From positions 40,757-104,756 of the forward strand of contig SFLH01000010.1 in the NCBI GenBank assembly GCA_004554585.1: a DNA stretch of 64,000 bases. Direction: 5' to 3'. Source of the DNA: Clostridiales bacterium. Lineage in GTDB: Bacteria > Bacillota > Clostridia > Oscillospirales > Oscillospiraceae. Below are positions 1 to 8,701 of this stretch, one piece after another. The position numbers and the translations under genes were made by a program. The notes below the pieces were generated by a model. The model was not told the DNA's origin. It worked only from the letters and a program-made list of their open reading frames with translations, and made no database searches. Each line of letters begins with the position of its first letter. Positions within the stretch are counted from its first letter, which is position 1.

Positions 1-685
1 GGATGCCTTCCTCGTCGCAGAACTTACGGATGCCCTGGATGAACTCATCGGTAGCGGGGAACACGCCGCCCTCGCCCTGAACAGGCTCGAACATGATGGC
101 GCAGGTCTTGCCCTTCACATAGGCAGCCTTGAAGGAGTCCAGGTTGTTGAACTCAGCATAGGTGAAGCCGGGGGTCAGATCGCCGAAGCCCTTCTGGATG
201 GCGGAGTCAGGCTGACCGGTAGCAGTCATGGAACCGAAAGTACGGCCGTGGAAGGAAGACTTAGCAGTGATGATGTGCCAAGCGTCGGGACCGATGTTCT
301 CAATGCCCCACTTACGGGCGATCTTGATCATAGCCTCGTTGGCCTCAGCACCGGAGTTCTGATAGAACACCTTGTCCATGCCGATGGTCTCGCAGATCTC
401 CTTGGAGAGGACGGCCTGGGGCACAGTGTAGGGATAGTTGAAGGTCTGCATGATGACAGCGCACTGCTCCTGAACAGCGGCCACAACCTTGGGGTTGCAG
501 TTACCCAGGCTGTTAACGGCGATACCGGCATAGAAGTCCAGGTAAGGCACGTCGTTCTCGTCATACATATAGATGCCTTCAGCGTGGTCGGCCACGAAAT
601 CCATACGCTCGTAGGTTTCGATCATGTACTTCTTGACCTGAGCCTTCAGCTCAGCAGCGGTCATGCCTGTGTCTTTCAGTCTCAT
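1..685 (-). CDS. Class III (ArgD/ornithine-type) aminotransferase, N-terminal part, cut by window edge
   Basis: PLP-dependent fold-type I aminotransferase of the acetylornithine/4-aminobutyrate group. The frame starts at an ATG at 685 behind a GGAGG about 6 bases upstream and runs 228 codons to the window edge without a stop. Visible family blocks are NSGAEANEAMIKIAR (phosphate/PLP pocket), SFHGRTFGSMTATGQ (aromatic ring-stacking region) and FEPVQGEGGVFPA (before the Schiff-base lysine). The catalytic lysine lies outside the window. The N-terminus does not look like a canonical arginine-pathway ArgD, so the amino-group donor and acceptor stay open (acetylornithine, ornithine, aspartate family or 4-aminobutyrate). 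It is divergent from mtnA. Confidence 0.85.
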   Translation of the reverse strand, partial: MRLKDTGMTAAELKAQVKKYMIETYERMDFVADHAEGIYMYDENDVPYLDFYAGIAVNSLGNCNPKVVAAVQEQCAVIMQTFNYPYTVPQAVLSKEICETIGMDKVFYQNSGAEANEAMIKIARKWGIENIGPDAWHIITAKSSFHGRTFGSMTATGQPDSAIQKGFGDLTPGFTYAEFNNLDSFKAAYVKGKTCAIMFEPVQGEGGVFPATDEFIQGIRKFCDEEGI

Positions 686-1162
686 AAGAATTCCTCCCAT
701 TAAAAAATTTAAAAGTTAGGGATTTTCCAGGTCTGCTTGCCAAACCCAGTATTCACAACAGCCGGCTACTCATACCAGCTGTTTTGAATCACGTGCCAGG
801 GTTGCCGCTTTTCCGCGCCGCCCCTGTAACTTGTGACCATAATAGCACCATTTTCCCAAAAATGAAATGCACCTTTTGCACAAATTATTCGCAACATTTT
901 CTGTTGAAAACGCTCCTAAGTGTGCAAGATTTCATGCATTTTTTTCTTTTCCTTTCCACACCCTTTTCTTTTTTTCCGGAAAACTCGGGTTTTGTTTCCC
1001 TCTGCCCGGGGTTTTAGCCGGTTTCCTCCCCTTCTTTTTTGAAAATTTCAGGCAGGCCTTGTCATTTTTGCTTTCGTCGTTTTGCACAATTGCATTTTTT
1101 TCTGTCTTGACACCATTTGTCCCTTTTCCCTCTCTCCCCTGGAGCAGGCAAACAGGAAGCCG
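686..1162. other. Intergenic region between two divergent genes
   Basis: About 480 bases with no convincing gene. The left end carries the aminotransferase leader. A weak minus-strand -10 (TATTAT, about 840-845) would give a leader of roughly 150 bases. The centre (930-1115) is strongly pyrimidine-biased on the plus strand. I see no structured RNA that I recognise. Confidence 0.5.
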
Positions 1163-1191
1163 TTGCTTTTCCCCGGCCTTCTTGTTACAAT
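1163..1191 (+). promoter_or_regulatory. Promoter of the mtnA-aldolase pair
   Basis: TTGCTT at 1163-1168 and TACAAT at 1186-1191 with a 17-base spacer, about 30 bases before the mtnA start. Confidence 0.6.
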
Positions 1192-1222
1192 AACTCCATT
1201 GAAACAAAGGAAGTGAACAGCT

Positions 1223-2308
1223 TTGGATCTCAAACAGATTACCCATGCGGAAAATGTCCGCCTGTCCGACGACGGCCGGGCGGTGCGCATTTTGGACCAG
1301 AGCCTCCTGCCCAACCAGACGGTCTACCTGGAACTGTCCCGGGCAGAGGACCTCTACGAGGCCATTGCCTCCCTGCGGGTGCGGGGGGCGCCGGCCATCG
1401 GCATTTTCGCCGGCTACGCGCTGTATGTTCTGGCGCTGCAGAGCCAGGCCGACCAATATGGTCCCTTTGTCGAGGAGTGCCGGAAATATCGGGACTATCT
1501 CAACAGCTCCCGTCCCACCGCCGTGAACCTGCGGCACATGCTGGACCGGGTGCTGGCCGTGGCCGAGTCCATGCCCTGCGCCGACGTGGCCTCCATCCAG
1601 GAGGCCATGGGCCAGGCCGCCCGAGCCATCCACCAAGAGGACATCGCCATGTGCGCCGCCATCTCCGAATACGGCCTGTCCCTGGTCAAGGAGGGCGACG
1701 GCATCCTCACCCACTGCAACGCCGGTCCCCTGGCCACCTCCCGCTACGGCACCGGCTTGGGGCCCCTCTTCCTAGCCAAGGAGCGAGGAATCACCCTGCA
1801 CGCCTGGTGCGACGAGACCCGTCCCCTGCTGCAGGGAGCCCGGCTGACCGCCTATGAGCTCCAGCGGGCAGGGATCGACTGTACCCTCATCTGCGACAAC
1901 ATGGCCAGCCTGGTGATGAAGGAAGGGAAGATCAACGCCTGCTTCGTGGGCTGTGACCGGGTGGCCCGCAACGGGGACACCGCCAACAAGATTGGCACCT
2001 CCGGGGTGGCCATTCTGGCCAAGCACTACGGCATCCCCTTCTACGTGCTGGGGCCCTCCTCCACCATTGACTTTACCTGTCCCGACGGGGACCACATCCC
2101 CATTGAGCTGCGGGACGGAAGTGAGATCAAGGAGAAGTTCTTTGCCCAGCCCTCCTCCCTGCCGGAGGTCAAGTGCTACAACCCCGCCTTCGACGTCACC
2201 GACCACAGCCTCATCACCGCCATCGTTACCGAAAAGGGAATTTGCTATCCCCCCTTCGAGGAGAGCTTTGCCAAGGCCTTTGGCCGGGGCGGGGGGGCCG
2301 TGCGATGA
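1223..2308 (+). CDS. mtnA: S-methyl-5-thioribose-1-phosphate isomerase (or 5-deoxyribose-1-phosphate isomerase paralogue)
   Basis: Cytosolic aldose-ketose isomerase of 361 residues that converts a 5-substituted ribose-1-phosphate to the ribulose-1-phosphate. The start is TTG at 1223, with AGGAAG 9 bases upstream; no better start exists. The catalytic Cys165 is in THCNAGPLA and the catalytic Asp245 is in GCDRVARNGD, followed by the conserved TANKIGT. The fold is that of eIF2B-like proteins, but both catalytic residues are present, so it is not a translation factor subunit. It overlaps the downstream aldolase by ATGA. No kinase (mtnK), phosphorylase or downstream salvage genes are nearby, which argues for a 5-deoxypentose disposal role rather than full methionine salvage; this is inference. 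Confidence 0.9.
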   Translation: MDLKQITHAENVRLSDDGRAVRILDQSLLPNQTVYLELSRAEDLYEAIASLRVRGAPAIGIFAGYALYVLALQSQADQYGPFVEECRKYRDYLNSSRPTAVNLRHMLDRVLAVAESMPCADVASIQEAMGQAARAIHQEDIAMCAAISEYGLSLVKEGDGILTHCNAGPLATSRYGTGLGPLFLAKERGITLHAWCDETRPLLQGARLTAYELQRAGIDCTLICDNMASLVMKEGKINACFVGCDRVARNGDTANKIGTSGVAILAKHYGIPFYVLGPSSTIDFTCPDGDHIPIELRDGSEIKEKFFAQPSSLPEVKCYNPAFDVTDHSLITAIVTEKGICYPPFEESFAKAFGRGGGAVR

Positions 2309-2955
2309 CCTATCCCACCGACGCCCAGGCCAAGGCGGCCATTCTGGAGGCCGGGCGGAAGATCTACCAGCGGGGTCTGGTGGCCGCCAACGACGGCAAT
2401 CTCTCCGTCCGTGTGGGGGAAAACGCCCTCTGGGTCACCCCCACCGGCGTGTCCAAGGGGGCCATGACCGAGGAAATGCTGGTGAAGCTGGACTTGGACG
2501 GCAACGTGCTGGAGGGCACCCGCAAGCCATCCAGTGAGACGAAGATGCACCTACGCATTTACCACGAGGACCCCCTGATCCGGGCTGTGGTCCACGCCCA
2601 TCCCCCCATCGCCACCGCTTTTGCCGCGGCGGGCATCCCCCTGGACCGGCCGGTCCTCCAGGAGGCCGTGGTCCAGCTGGGCACGGTCCCCGTGGCCCCC
2701 TTCGCCCTGCCTGGGTCCCAGGGGGTGGCCGACAGCGTGGCACCCTACTGCCGCCAGTACCGGGCGCTGCTGCTGGAATACCACGGGGCGGTGACCTGGG
2801 GGGACACCATGGAGCAGGCCCATTACCGCCTGGAGTGCCTGGAGCAGCTGGCCGCCGTCACCCTGCACCTGCGCACCTTGGGCTGTGACCGGGTGATGCC
2901 CGAGGCCCTGGTCCGGGACTTAGAGGGCCTGCGGCCCGCGTGGGGCATCCGCTGA
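2305..2955 (+). CDS. Class II aldolase (L-fuculose-phosphate aldolase/MtnB superfamily)
   Basis: Zinc-dependent class II aldolase of 216 residues. The ATG at 2305 overlaps the mtnA stop by four bases (ATGA), so translation is coupled. Zn ligands and the catalytic acid are recognisable by comparison with E. coli FucA: Glu78 (PSSETK), His97 and His99 (VHAHPP) and His160 (YHGAVTWG). The HGAVTWG block is typical of fuculose/ribulose phosphate aldolases. In its context the likely substrate is the ketose-1-phosphate made by the MtnA-like isomerase, giving DHAP and an aldehyde (the 'DHAP shunt'). An MtnB dehydratase is the alternative, because both belong to the same superfamily. Confidence 0.85.
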   Translation: MTYPTDAQAKAAILEAGRKIYQRGLVAANDGNLSVRVGENALWVTPTGVSKGAMTEEMLVKLDLDGNVLEGTRKPSSETKMHLRIYHEDPLIRAVVHAHPPIATAFAAAGIPLDRPVLQEAVVQLGTVPVAPFALPGSQGVADSVAPYCRQYRALLLEYHGAVTWGDTMEQAHYRLECLEQLAAVTLHLRTLGCDRVMPEALVRDLEGLRPAWGIR

Positions 2956-2993
2956 CCCCCGCCAAAAACACCTCACTCATTCCAAATGCAGAA

Positions 2994-3036
2994 AAGCAGC
3001 CGCGGCGAAGTTCGCCGCGGCTGCTTCCATTTTAAA
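2994..3036. terminator. Bidirectional terminator between convergent genes
   Basis: A 14-bp GC-rich stem (2994-3007 with 3013-3026), followed by TTCCATTTT on the plus strand and a T-rich stretch on the minus strand. It serves both the aldolase and the transpeptidase operon. Confidence 0.8.
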
Positions 3037-3049
3037 AATCTGTCGCTTC

Positions 3050-4381
3050 TCAGCCGGCGGTGGCCAGGGAGAGAATCTTGGCCGCGATGGAACCGGCCAC
3101 CTGGGCGCCGGAGCCGCCGTTCTCCACCAGGACCACGAAGGCCAGGGGGTTGTCCGCATCGTCCACGAACCCAGCAAACCAGGAGTGGGGCTGCTGGCCG
3201 CCGCCCACCTCGGCGGTGCCCGACTTGGCGCACACCGCCAGGTCGCCGAACTGGCTCTGGCCATACTGGCTGACCACGTTGTTGCGCATCATCTCTTTCA
3301 GGCGCTGGCAGGTGTCGGCGTCGTAGATTTTATAGGTATCCGTCCCGTCGGGGAAGGCCGCCGGAATGGACGTGCCGCTGATGGTCTCCTTTTCCACCAG
3401 CTTGGGCACCACAGCCTCGCCGCCGTTGGCGATGCCACCGATGAAGGCCAGCATGTTGCAGGGGTTGACCAGGTCCTTATCCTGGCCCACGCCGGACCAG
3501 CCCAGGTAGGCCGAGCCGTCGGGTTCGGCCACAAAGCTGCCCTTGGCCGTCTGGATGTCACACACCTTCAGGGAGTCCAGCAGGCCGGCCTGCTCCATAT
3601 ACTTGCCCAGGGTCTTGCCCCCCAGCTCCATGGCCAGGGTGGCGTAGGCTCCGTTGCAGGAGGTGGCCAGGCACTGGTTGATGTCCATGTCCTGGCCATG
3701 GGCATAGGGGCAGGTGATGGTGTCCCCGTCCACCTCCAGGCTGCCGGTGCAGGTATAGCGGAAGTCGTCCAGGTCCTTCTTCTCGTTGATGGCCGCCGCC
3801 GTGGTCACTAGCTTGAAGACCGAGCCGGGCGGATAGGTGGCCGAGAAGAACCGGTTAAGGTAAACCCCCTCATAGTTAGGATTGTCGTTGATGTCCGAGG
3901 GGGGATTGTTGGGGTCATACGAGGGGGAGCTGACCAGGCAGAGGACATCTCCGGTGGTATAGTTGTACACCGCCACCACGCCCTTGTGGCCGTTGAGGGC
4001 CGAATAGGCGGCCTCGTTGAGGGAGGCGTCCACGGTCAAGGTCACGTCGTGGCTGCCCAGGGAGGTGCCGGTGACGAAGTTGTACCCCGTCAGCCGGCTG
4101 GCCAGCACCGAGCGCAGGGAGGTGCCGAAGTTCTCGTCTCCCACCAGGTGGAGGGTGGCAATGCGGGTGGCGCTGCTGTCGGCATAGGTCTTGGTCTGGC
4201 CGTCATAGAGAAGGGTGCCGTCCTTGTCGTAGATGGCCCCGGACTCATAGTAGCGGGTGCCAAAGAACCCCACCCAATCGTTGCCGTTTCGCAGCAGCTG
4301 GAAGCAGAAGAACAGAACTCCCACCGCCAGAACACCGGCCAGAATGAGGGCAATCATGGTCCGTCGTCTCAGTCGTTTCAT
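3050..4381 (-). CDS. Class B penicillin-binding protein (D,D-transpeptidase), partner of the upstream SEDS protein
   Basis: Membrane-anchored peptidoglycan transpeptidase of 443 residues. One N-terminal membrane segment (about residues 8-28) is followed by a short, divergent linker and the transpeptidase domain. The active-site motifs are complete: S187-V-F-K190 (YPPGSVFK), S241-C-N243 and K386-S-G-T389, the last replacing the more usual KTGT. The start at 4381 overlaps the SEDS gene stop by ATGA. The pairing SEDS + bPBP, co-translated, is the standard glycan-polymerase/crosslinker unit for elongation, division or spore cortex. Which of these it serves cannot be read from the sequence. It is shorter than FtsI/SpoVD proteins and has no PASTA repeats. 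Confidence 0.9.
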   Translation of the reverse strand: MKRLRRRTMIALILAGVLAVGVLFFCFQLLRNGNDWVGFFGTRYYESGAIYDKDGTLLYDGQTKTYADSSATRIATLHLVGDENFGTSLRSVLASRLTGYNFVTGTSLGSHDVTLTVDASLNEAAYSALNGHKGVVAVYNYTTGDVLCLVSSPSYDPNNPPSDINDNPNYEGVYLNRFFSATYPPGSVFKLVTTAAAINEKKDLDDFRYTCTGSLEVDGDTITCPYAHGQDMDINQCLATSCNGAYATLAMELGGKTLGKYMEQAGLLDSLKVCDIQTAKGSFVAEPDGSAYLGWSGVGQDKDLVNPCNMLAFIGGIANGGEAVVPKLVEKETISGTSIPAAFPDGTDTYKIYDADTCQRLKEMMRNNVVSQYGQSQFGDLAVCAKSGTAEVGGGQQPHSWFAGFVDDADNPLAFVVLVENGGSGAQVAGSIAAKILSLATAG

Positions 4382-6498
4382 TTCCGCTCCCTCCTTCCGC
4401 TTTGCCGCTCGGTTCCGCCGCGGGGGCTGTAGGATCTGCCGCGGGAGGGGGACTCCTCCTCAGGCCAAAGGGGGCCGTCGATCAGGTCGTTCCAGTTGCC
4501 CGGGTCCGGCGGGACGGGGCTGGTCCAGTCCCGCTCGTCCTCGTAGCCGTCGTAGCCCCCGGGGCCATCATACCGGTCGTACTCGTCGTAGTACCCGTCG
4601 TCATAGTCGTCGTAATCGTCGTAATTGTCGTAATCGTCCTCGTAATCCTCGTCATACCAGCCGCTGTACCGGTCGTCGTACATGCGGTCGGAGTCCGGGG
4701 GAATCCAGCCACGGATACGCTTGGGCAGCTTCAAGGTGAAGCTGGCGTTTGGTCGGGTATCCGCCGCCTTGAGGAAGGCCAGCAGGCCCCAGCAGGAGAT
4801 CATACTGGACCCGCCGATGGACACAAAGGGGAAGGTCACGCCGGTCAGGGGGAGGATGTCCACCGCCCCCAGCACGTTCAGGGTGGCCTGGAAGACCAGC
4901 ATGGCTGCCGCGGAGTTGGCGGCGATGACGTAATAGCTGGACCGGGCGGTGGCGGCACACCGGCTGGCGTAGGCCACCAGCACCAGCAGGATGAAGACGG
5001 TGCACAAGGCCAGGATAAGACCGAACTGCTCGCTGATGACGCCGAAGACCAGGTCGGTGTTGGCCGCGCCGATGTTTTTCAGAAAACTCTCCTCGCCGGT
5101 GCCCTTGCCGAACAGGCCCCCGCTGGCGATGGCGGACATGGTGCGGGTCTGCTGGAAGCCGCCGGAGTCCGTGGCGTGCTCCCACACATGGCGCCAGGCG
5201 CCGAAGCGGTTGGCGATGTATGGCTTAAACTGGAGGATCATCCAGCCGCCAGCCCCCGCCGCCGTGGCCATGAGGGCCAGAAAGCCAATGTCCCCCGAGC
5301 GCAGGAAGGCGATGACCAGCAGGGCCACAAAGAAGATCAGGGCCGTGCCGAAGTCACTCATCAGGGCCAGACAGCCCATGCAGAAGCCGCAGAAGAGGAC
5401 CGTGAAGATTAAATTTCGCCGGGCAAAGAGCCGGTCCAGAGTGGCGGCACCGGTGAAGATGAAGGCGATCTTCACAAATTCCGAGGGCTGAAAGCCGATG
5501 GGGCCCAGGGAGATCCAGTTCTTGGCCCCGAAAACCCGGGAGCCGAAGACCACGTTGAAGATCAGCAGCAGGCAGGTAAAGACGGCGATGGGCCAGCGCA
5601 GAGAGACCGTGGACTTCAGGTCCCGCAGCAGCAGGCTGAGCACCAGGAAAAGGGCGATGCCCACGATGACGCAGATGGTCTGAGTGAGCAGGGCCTCCGG
5701 GGAGTAGGCCGCTGTGACGGCAAAGGAGATGGTGCACAGGAAAAAGGCGATGGTCTCGGCCTCAAAGGCGGTGCGCTTGAGGCTGCGGTAGAGGGCATAG
5801 GTCCCCCACATGGCCGCCATGAGGATGCCAAAGGCCACGCCGATCATGGCCACCTGGGGCACTTCCCGGTCAGGCAGGCACTGCACGGCCATCATGATCT
5901 GAAACACCGTCAGCCAGCCCAGGGTTTTGCCTGGGCTCAGAGGCCGCTCGGCCACTCCCGAGCGCATGGCCTGCTCCCGCTCCTCCTCCTCGCTAATGGC
6001 GTAGAAGCCCAGGCCAACGCCCCCCAGGTCGATCACGTCCCCGGTTTTGATGGGGACGGTGTGGGTGACTTTTTTCCCGTTGAGCCGGGTGCCGTTTTTG
6101 GTCTGCAGGGGCTGCAGCTTCCAGTTTCCCTTGTCGTCCCGCAGCAGGGCTGCGTGGCTGCGGGAAACGGTGGGGAAGTCCAGGCTCACGTCTGCCCAGC
6201 GGCCCCGGCCGATGGCGTTTTCCCAGTGGTACAGGTCCAGCCGGGTGCCGTCCCCCAGGGATAGCCAGCCCCACACTTCCTTGCCCGGCCGGTCCCGGAA
6301 CAAAGACATGACGCAGCGCGCGATGATCAGAATGGCCACGATCACCGCCAACACCCGCAGCACGCCGCAGGCCACCGGCAGGATCACCTCGATGGCCGCC
6401 GCCACCGCTTTTCCGGCATCCGCATTCTCCATAGCAGCGCGGACTTGGTCCCCCAGCTGGGAGAAAATCACCCCCAGTCGGGCGATGAGTTCTTCCAT
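4378..6498 (-). CDS. FHA-domain SEDS glycosyltransferase (FtsW/RodA family) with Tyr/Asp-rich tail
   Basis: Protein of 706 residues in four parts: an N-terminal membrane segment (about 38-62); an FHA phosphothreonine-binding domain (about 85-160) with GRGRW, SRSH and NGTRLNG; a SEDS polytopic core (about 195-590); and a C-terminal tail from about 612 full of Tyr and Asp. SEDS hallmarks are AKNWISLGPIGFQPSEF, SGGLFGKGTGE and NTDLVF; the Asp of the last aligns with the essential RodA Asp. It polymerises lipid II into glycan strands with the downstream bPBP. The FHA domain suggests recruitment by a Ser/Thr kinase (PrkC/PknB type), as known for FHA-containing wall proteins; that partner is not in the window. 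The start is ATG 6498 with GGAGGGACCC upstream. Confidence 0.9.
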   Translation of the reverse strand: MEELIARLGVIFSQLGDQVRAAMENADAGKAVAAAIEVILPVACGVLRVLAVIVAILIIARCVMSLFRDRPGKEVWGWLSLGDGTRLDLYHWENAIGRGRWADVSLDFPTVSRSHAALLRDDKGNWKLQPLQTKNGTRLNGKKVTHTVPIKTGDVIDLGGVGLGFYAISEEEEREQAMRSGVAERPLSPGKTLGWLTVFQIMMAVQCLPDREVPQVAMIGVAFGILMAAMWGTYALYRSLKRTAFEAETIAFFLCTISFAVTAAYSPEALLTQTICVIVGIALFLVLSLLLRDLKSTVSLRWPIAVFTCLLLIFNVVFGSRVFGAKNWISLGPIGFQPSEFVKIAFIFTGAATLDRLFARRNLIFTVLFCGFCMGCLALMSDFGTALIFFVALLVIAFLRSGDIGFLALMATAAGAGGWMILQFKPYIANRFGAWRHVWEHATDSGGFQQTRTMSAIASGGLFGKGTGEESFLKNIGAANTDLVFGVISEQFGLILALCTVFILLVLVAYASRCAATARSSYYVIAANSAAAMLVFQATLNVLGAVDILPLTGVTFPFVSIGGSSMISCWGLLAFLKAADTRPNASFTLKLPKRIRGWIPPDSDRMYDDRYSGWYDEDYEDDYDNYDDYDDYDDGYYDEYDRYDGPGGYDGYEDERDWTSPVPPDPGNWNDLIDGPLWPEEESPSRGRSYSPRGGTERQSGRRERK

Positions 6499-6636
6499 GG
6501 GTCCCTCCTTTCTCCGGCCATCAGGCCGGCAGTCAATGGGTCAGAGCCCGGCAGGGCCGGGCCCGAAGTTTTCCGGTTGGGAATGTTCATTATATCATAA
6601 TTTGGGGAAAAGACAAGGCGGAGCCCGGTTCCTTCC

Positions 6637-6665
6637 TTGAAACCCTTGGGAAAATCCTGTATCAT
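6637..6665 (+). promoter_or_regulatory. Promoter of the alcohol dehydrogenase gene
   Basis: TTGAAA at 6637-6642 and TATCAT at 6660-6665, 17-base spacer, 37 bases before the start codon. Confidence 0.65.
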
Positions 6666-6702
6666 AGAGCCATAGCTCAAAAAACAGAAAGGGAGGTCCC
6701 CC

Positions 6703-7758
6703 ATGAAAGCCTTCGCCTACCTCTCCCACGGCCAAGCCGGATGGATCGAAAAAGAGAGCCCCGCCCCCACCGGTTTTGACGGGGTCATCCGCCCCTTGTT
6801 GGTTTCCCCCTGCACCTCAGACGTACACAACGTGGCCATCGACTGTCTCGCCCCCCACCGCATCCTGGGCCACGAAGGCTTGGGGGAAATCGTGGCGGTG
6901 GGCGACCAAGTGCGGGATTTCCAGGTGGGGGAGATCGTGGTGGTCCCCCCGGTGACCCCCGACTGGCGCACGATTCCCTCCCAGCTGGGGGCCCACCAGC
7001 ACTGCGCGGGGCTCATCACCGGCCAGAAGCTCTCCAACAGCGAGGACGGCCTCATGGCCGAGTACGCCCTCATCCGAGACCTGGACGCCAACGCCGCCCG
7101 CATCCCCCCGGGGGTCTCCCGGGAGGCAGCGGTGATGGCCGCGGACATGCTCAACACCGGCCTGTACGGGGCCCAGCTGGCCGATGTACAGCCGGGGGAC
7201 ACGGTAGTGGTCATGGGCATCGGCCCGGTGGGCCTGATGGCCATTGCCGGGGCGCGCCTGCGGGGAGCCGGCCGGATCATCGCCATCGGCAGCCGCCCGG
7301 CCGGCATGGCCCTGGCCCAGGCATACGGCGCCACGGACTTGGTCAATTATAAGGAAGGAGACGTGGAGCGGCAGGTCTATCAGCTCACCCACAAGCAGGG
7401 GGCCGACTGCTGCATCTGCGCCGGCGGCGGCCCGGAGGCCCTGGGACAGGCGGTGGCCATGGTCCGCTGGGGGGGCACTGTGGGCAACGTCAACTACTTC
7501 ACCACCTATGGTGACCTGCCCATCAACAACGTCCGCTACGGCTTTGGCATGGGCAACAAGACCATTCGGGGCGGCGAATGCCCCGGCGGCCGGGCCCGAA
7601 TGGAAAAGCTGCTGGCCCTCATCCAGTACGACCGGGTGGACCCGGTTCCCCTCATCACCCACCGCTTCCGAGGGCTGGCCCAGGTGGAGGACGCCTTCCG
7701 CCTGATGGCCCAGAAGCCCCCGGAACTGGTGAAAACCATCGTCGACCTGTCCCTTTGA
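6703..7758 (+). CDS. NADP-type zinc secondary alcohol dehydrogenase
   Basis: Medium-chain dehydrogenase of 351 residues resembling the Thermoanaerobacter/Clostridium secondary alcohol dehydrogenase. The catalytic zinc ligands are in the positions of that subgroup: Cys37 (SPCTSD), His57 and Glu58 (GHEG) and Asp148 (AADMLNTG). The Asp in place of the usual Cys, and the absence of the four-cysteine structural zinc loop, are both typical. The Rossmann segment ends in IAIGSRPA; the Gly-Ser-Arg there is the NADP+ phosphate-binding signature of these enzymes. It probably interconverts short ketones/aldehydes and alcohols as an electron sink. AGGGAGG precedes the ATG. It is followed 20 bases later by rlmA. 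Confidence 0.88.
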   Translation: MKAFAYLSHGQAGWIEKESPAPTGFDGVIRPLLVSPCTSDVHNVAIDCLAPHRILGHEGLGEIVAVGDQVRDFQVGEIVVVPPVTPDWRTIPSQLGAHQHCAGLITGQKLSNSEDGLMAEYALIRDLDANAARIPPGVSREAAVMAADMLNTGLYGAQLADVQPGDTVVVMGIGPVGLMAIAGARLRGAGRIIAIGSRPAGMALAQAYGATDLVNYKEGDVERQVYQLTHKQGADCCICAGGGPEALGQAVAMVRWGGTVGNVNYFTTYGDLPINNVRYGFGMGNKTIRGGECPGGRARMEKLLALIQYDRVDPVPLITHRFRGLAQVEDAFRLMAQKPPELVKTIVDLSL

Positions 7759-7778
7759 GAAAGAAGGAAATGCATCCC

Positions 7779-8615
7779 ATGGAAAGTCTCTTTCGCTGTC
7801 CCCTCTGCGCCCAGCCCCTGGACCGCCAGGACACCCGCTACCTCTGCCCCCAGGGGCACAGCTTTGACCGGGCGGCGGCGGGGTATGTCCACCTGCTGCC
7901 CGCCAACAAGAAGCACGCCAAAGACCCCGGCGACGACAAAGGCATGGCCGCCGCACGCACCCGCTTCCTCTCCGGGGATTACTACGCCCCCCTGCGGGAC
8001 GCCCTGGCTGAGCTGGCCCTCACCTACGCCCCCGACCATCCCACTATTTTAGACGCCGGCTGCGGAGAAGGGTACTACAGCGCCGCCCTCTTCCAGCGGT
8101 TGGCCCAGGCCGGCAAGGCCCCCCGCATGGCGGGGGTGGACCTGTCCAAGCACGCCCTGCGCCGGGCGGCTAAGCGGAGCAAGGAGGTAGAGTTCGCTGT
8201 GGCCTCGGTGTACGATCTGCCGGTGGCGGATGCCGCGGCGGACCTGTTGGTCAACTGCTTCTCCCCCCTGGCCTTGGAGGAATTTCTCCGGGTGCTCAGG
8301 CCGGGCGGGTATTACTTCTATGTGGTGCCCGGGGCGGAGCACCTCTGGCAGCTCAAACAGGTGCTCTACGACAACCCCTATCCCAACCAGGAAAAGCTCA
8401 CCCCTTACCCGGGCCTGACCTACCGGGAGGTCCGCAAGATCGACCAGACCATCCGCCTGACGGACCCGCAGGCCATCCAGGACCTTTTCCAGATGACCCC
8501 GTATTTTTGGAAAACCCCCAAGGAGGGCGCCGCCCGCCTGGCGGCCCTGTCCGAGCTGGAGACCACCATCTCCTTCCGCATCCACGTCTTTGCCAAGGAG
8601 GCACAGGCGGTCTGA
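7779..8615 (+). CDS. rlmA: 23S rRNA (guanine-N1)-methyltransferase, RlmA family
   Basis: SAM-dependent methyltransferase of 278 residues acting on a guanine in helix 35 of 23S rRNA. An N-terminal zinc ribbon (FRCPLCAQPL, then RYLCPQGHSFD) is followed by a class I methyltransferase core with the SAM motif DAGCGEGYYS and the acidic GVDLSKHAL. The second ATG (7779) is chosen because GAAGGA ends 10 bases upstream; the first ATG (7770) is too close to it. Whether the target is G745 or G748 cannot be decided here. RlmA(II)-type enzymes affect macrolide/tylosin response. It probably shares a transcript with the dehydrogenase. Confidence 0.85.
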   Translation: MESLFRCPLCAQPLDRQDTRYLCPQGHSFDRAAAGYVHLLPANKKHAKDPGDDKGMAAARTRFLSGDYYAPLRDALAELALTYAPDHPTILDAGCGEGYYSAALFQRLAQAGKAPRMAGVDLSKHALRRAAKRSKEVEFAVASVYDLPVADAAADLLVNCFSPLALEEFLRVLRPGGYYFYVVPGAEHLWQLKQVLYDNPYPNQEKLTPYPGLTYREVRKIDQTIRLTDPQAIQDLFQMTPYFWKTPKEGAARLAALSELETTISFRIHVFAKEAQAV

Positions 8616-8651
8616 GGCGGGGTGCCGGCAGCTGCTCCCATACATGAGAAA

Positions 8652-8697
8652 GGGCCCCCGCGCCGTCTCGTTCCGAGACAGCGCGGGGGCCTTTTTA
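8652..8697 (+). terminator. Terminator after rlmA
   Basis: GGCCCCCGCGC (8653-8663) pairs with 8681-8691, an inner GTCTCG/CGAGAC stem extends it, and TTTTT follows. Confidence 0.9.
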
Positions 8698-8701
8698 TTC
8701 T

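Noticed and set aside
3050..4381. Class A or D beta-lactamase instead of a PBP
   Set aside because: N-terminal membrane anchor, SxxK/SxN/KSGT order and coupling to a SEDS gene fit a class B PBP.
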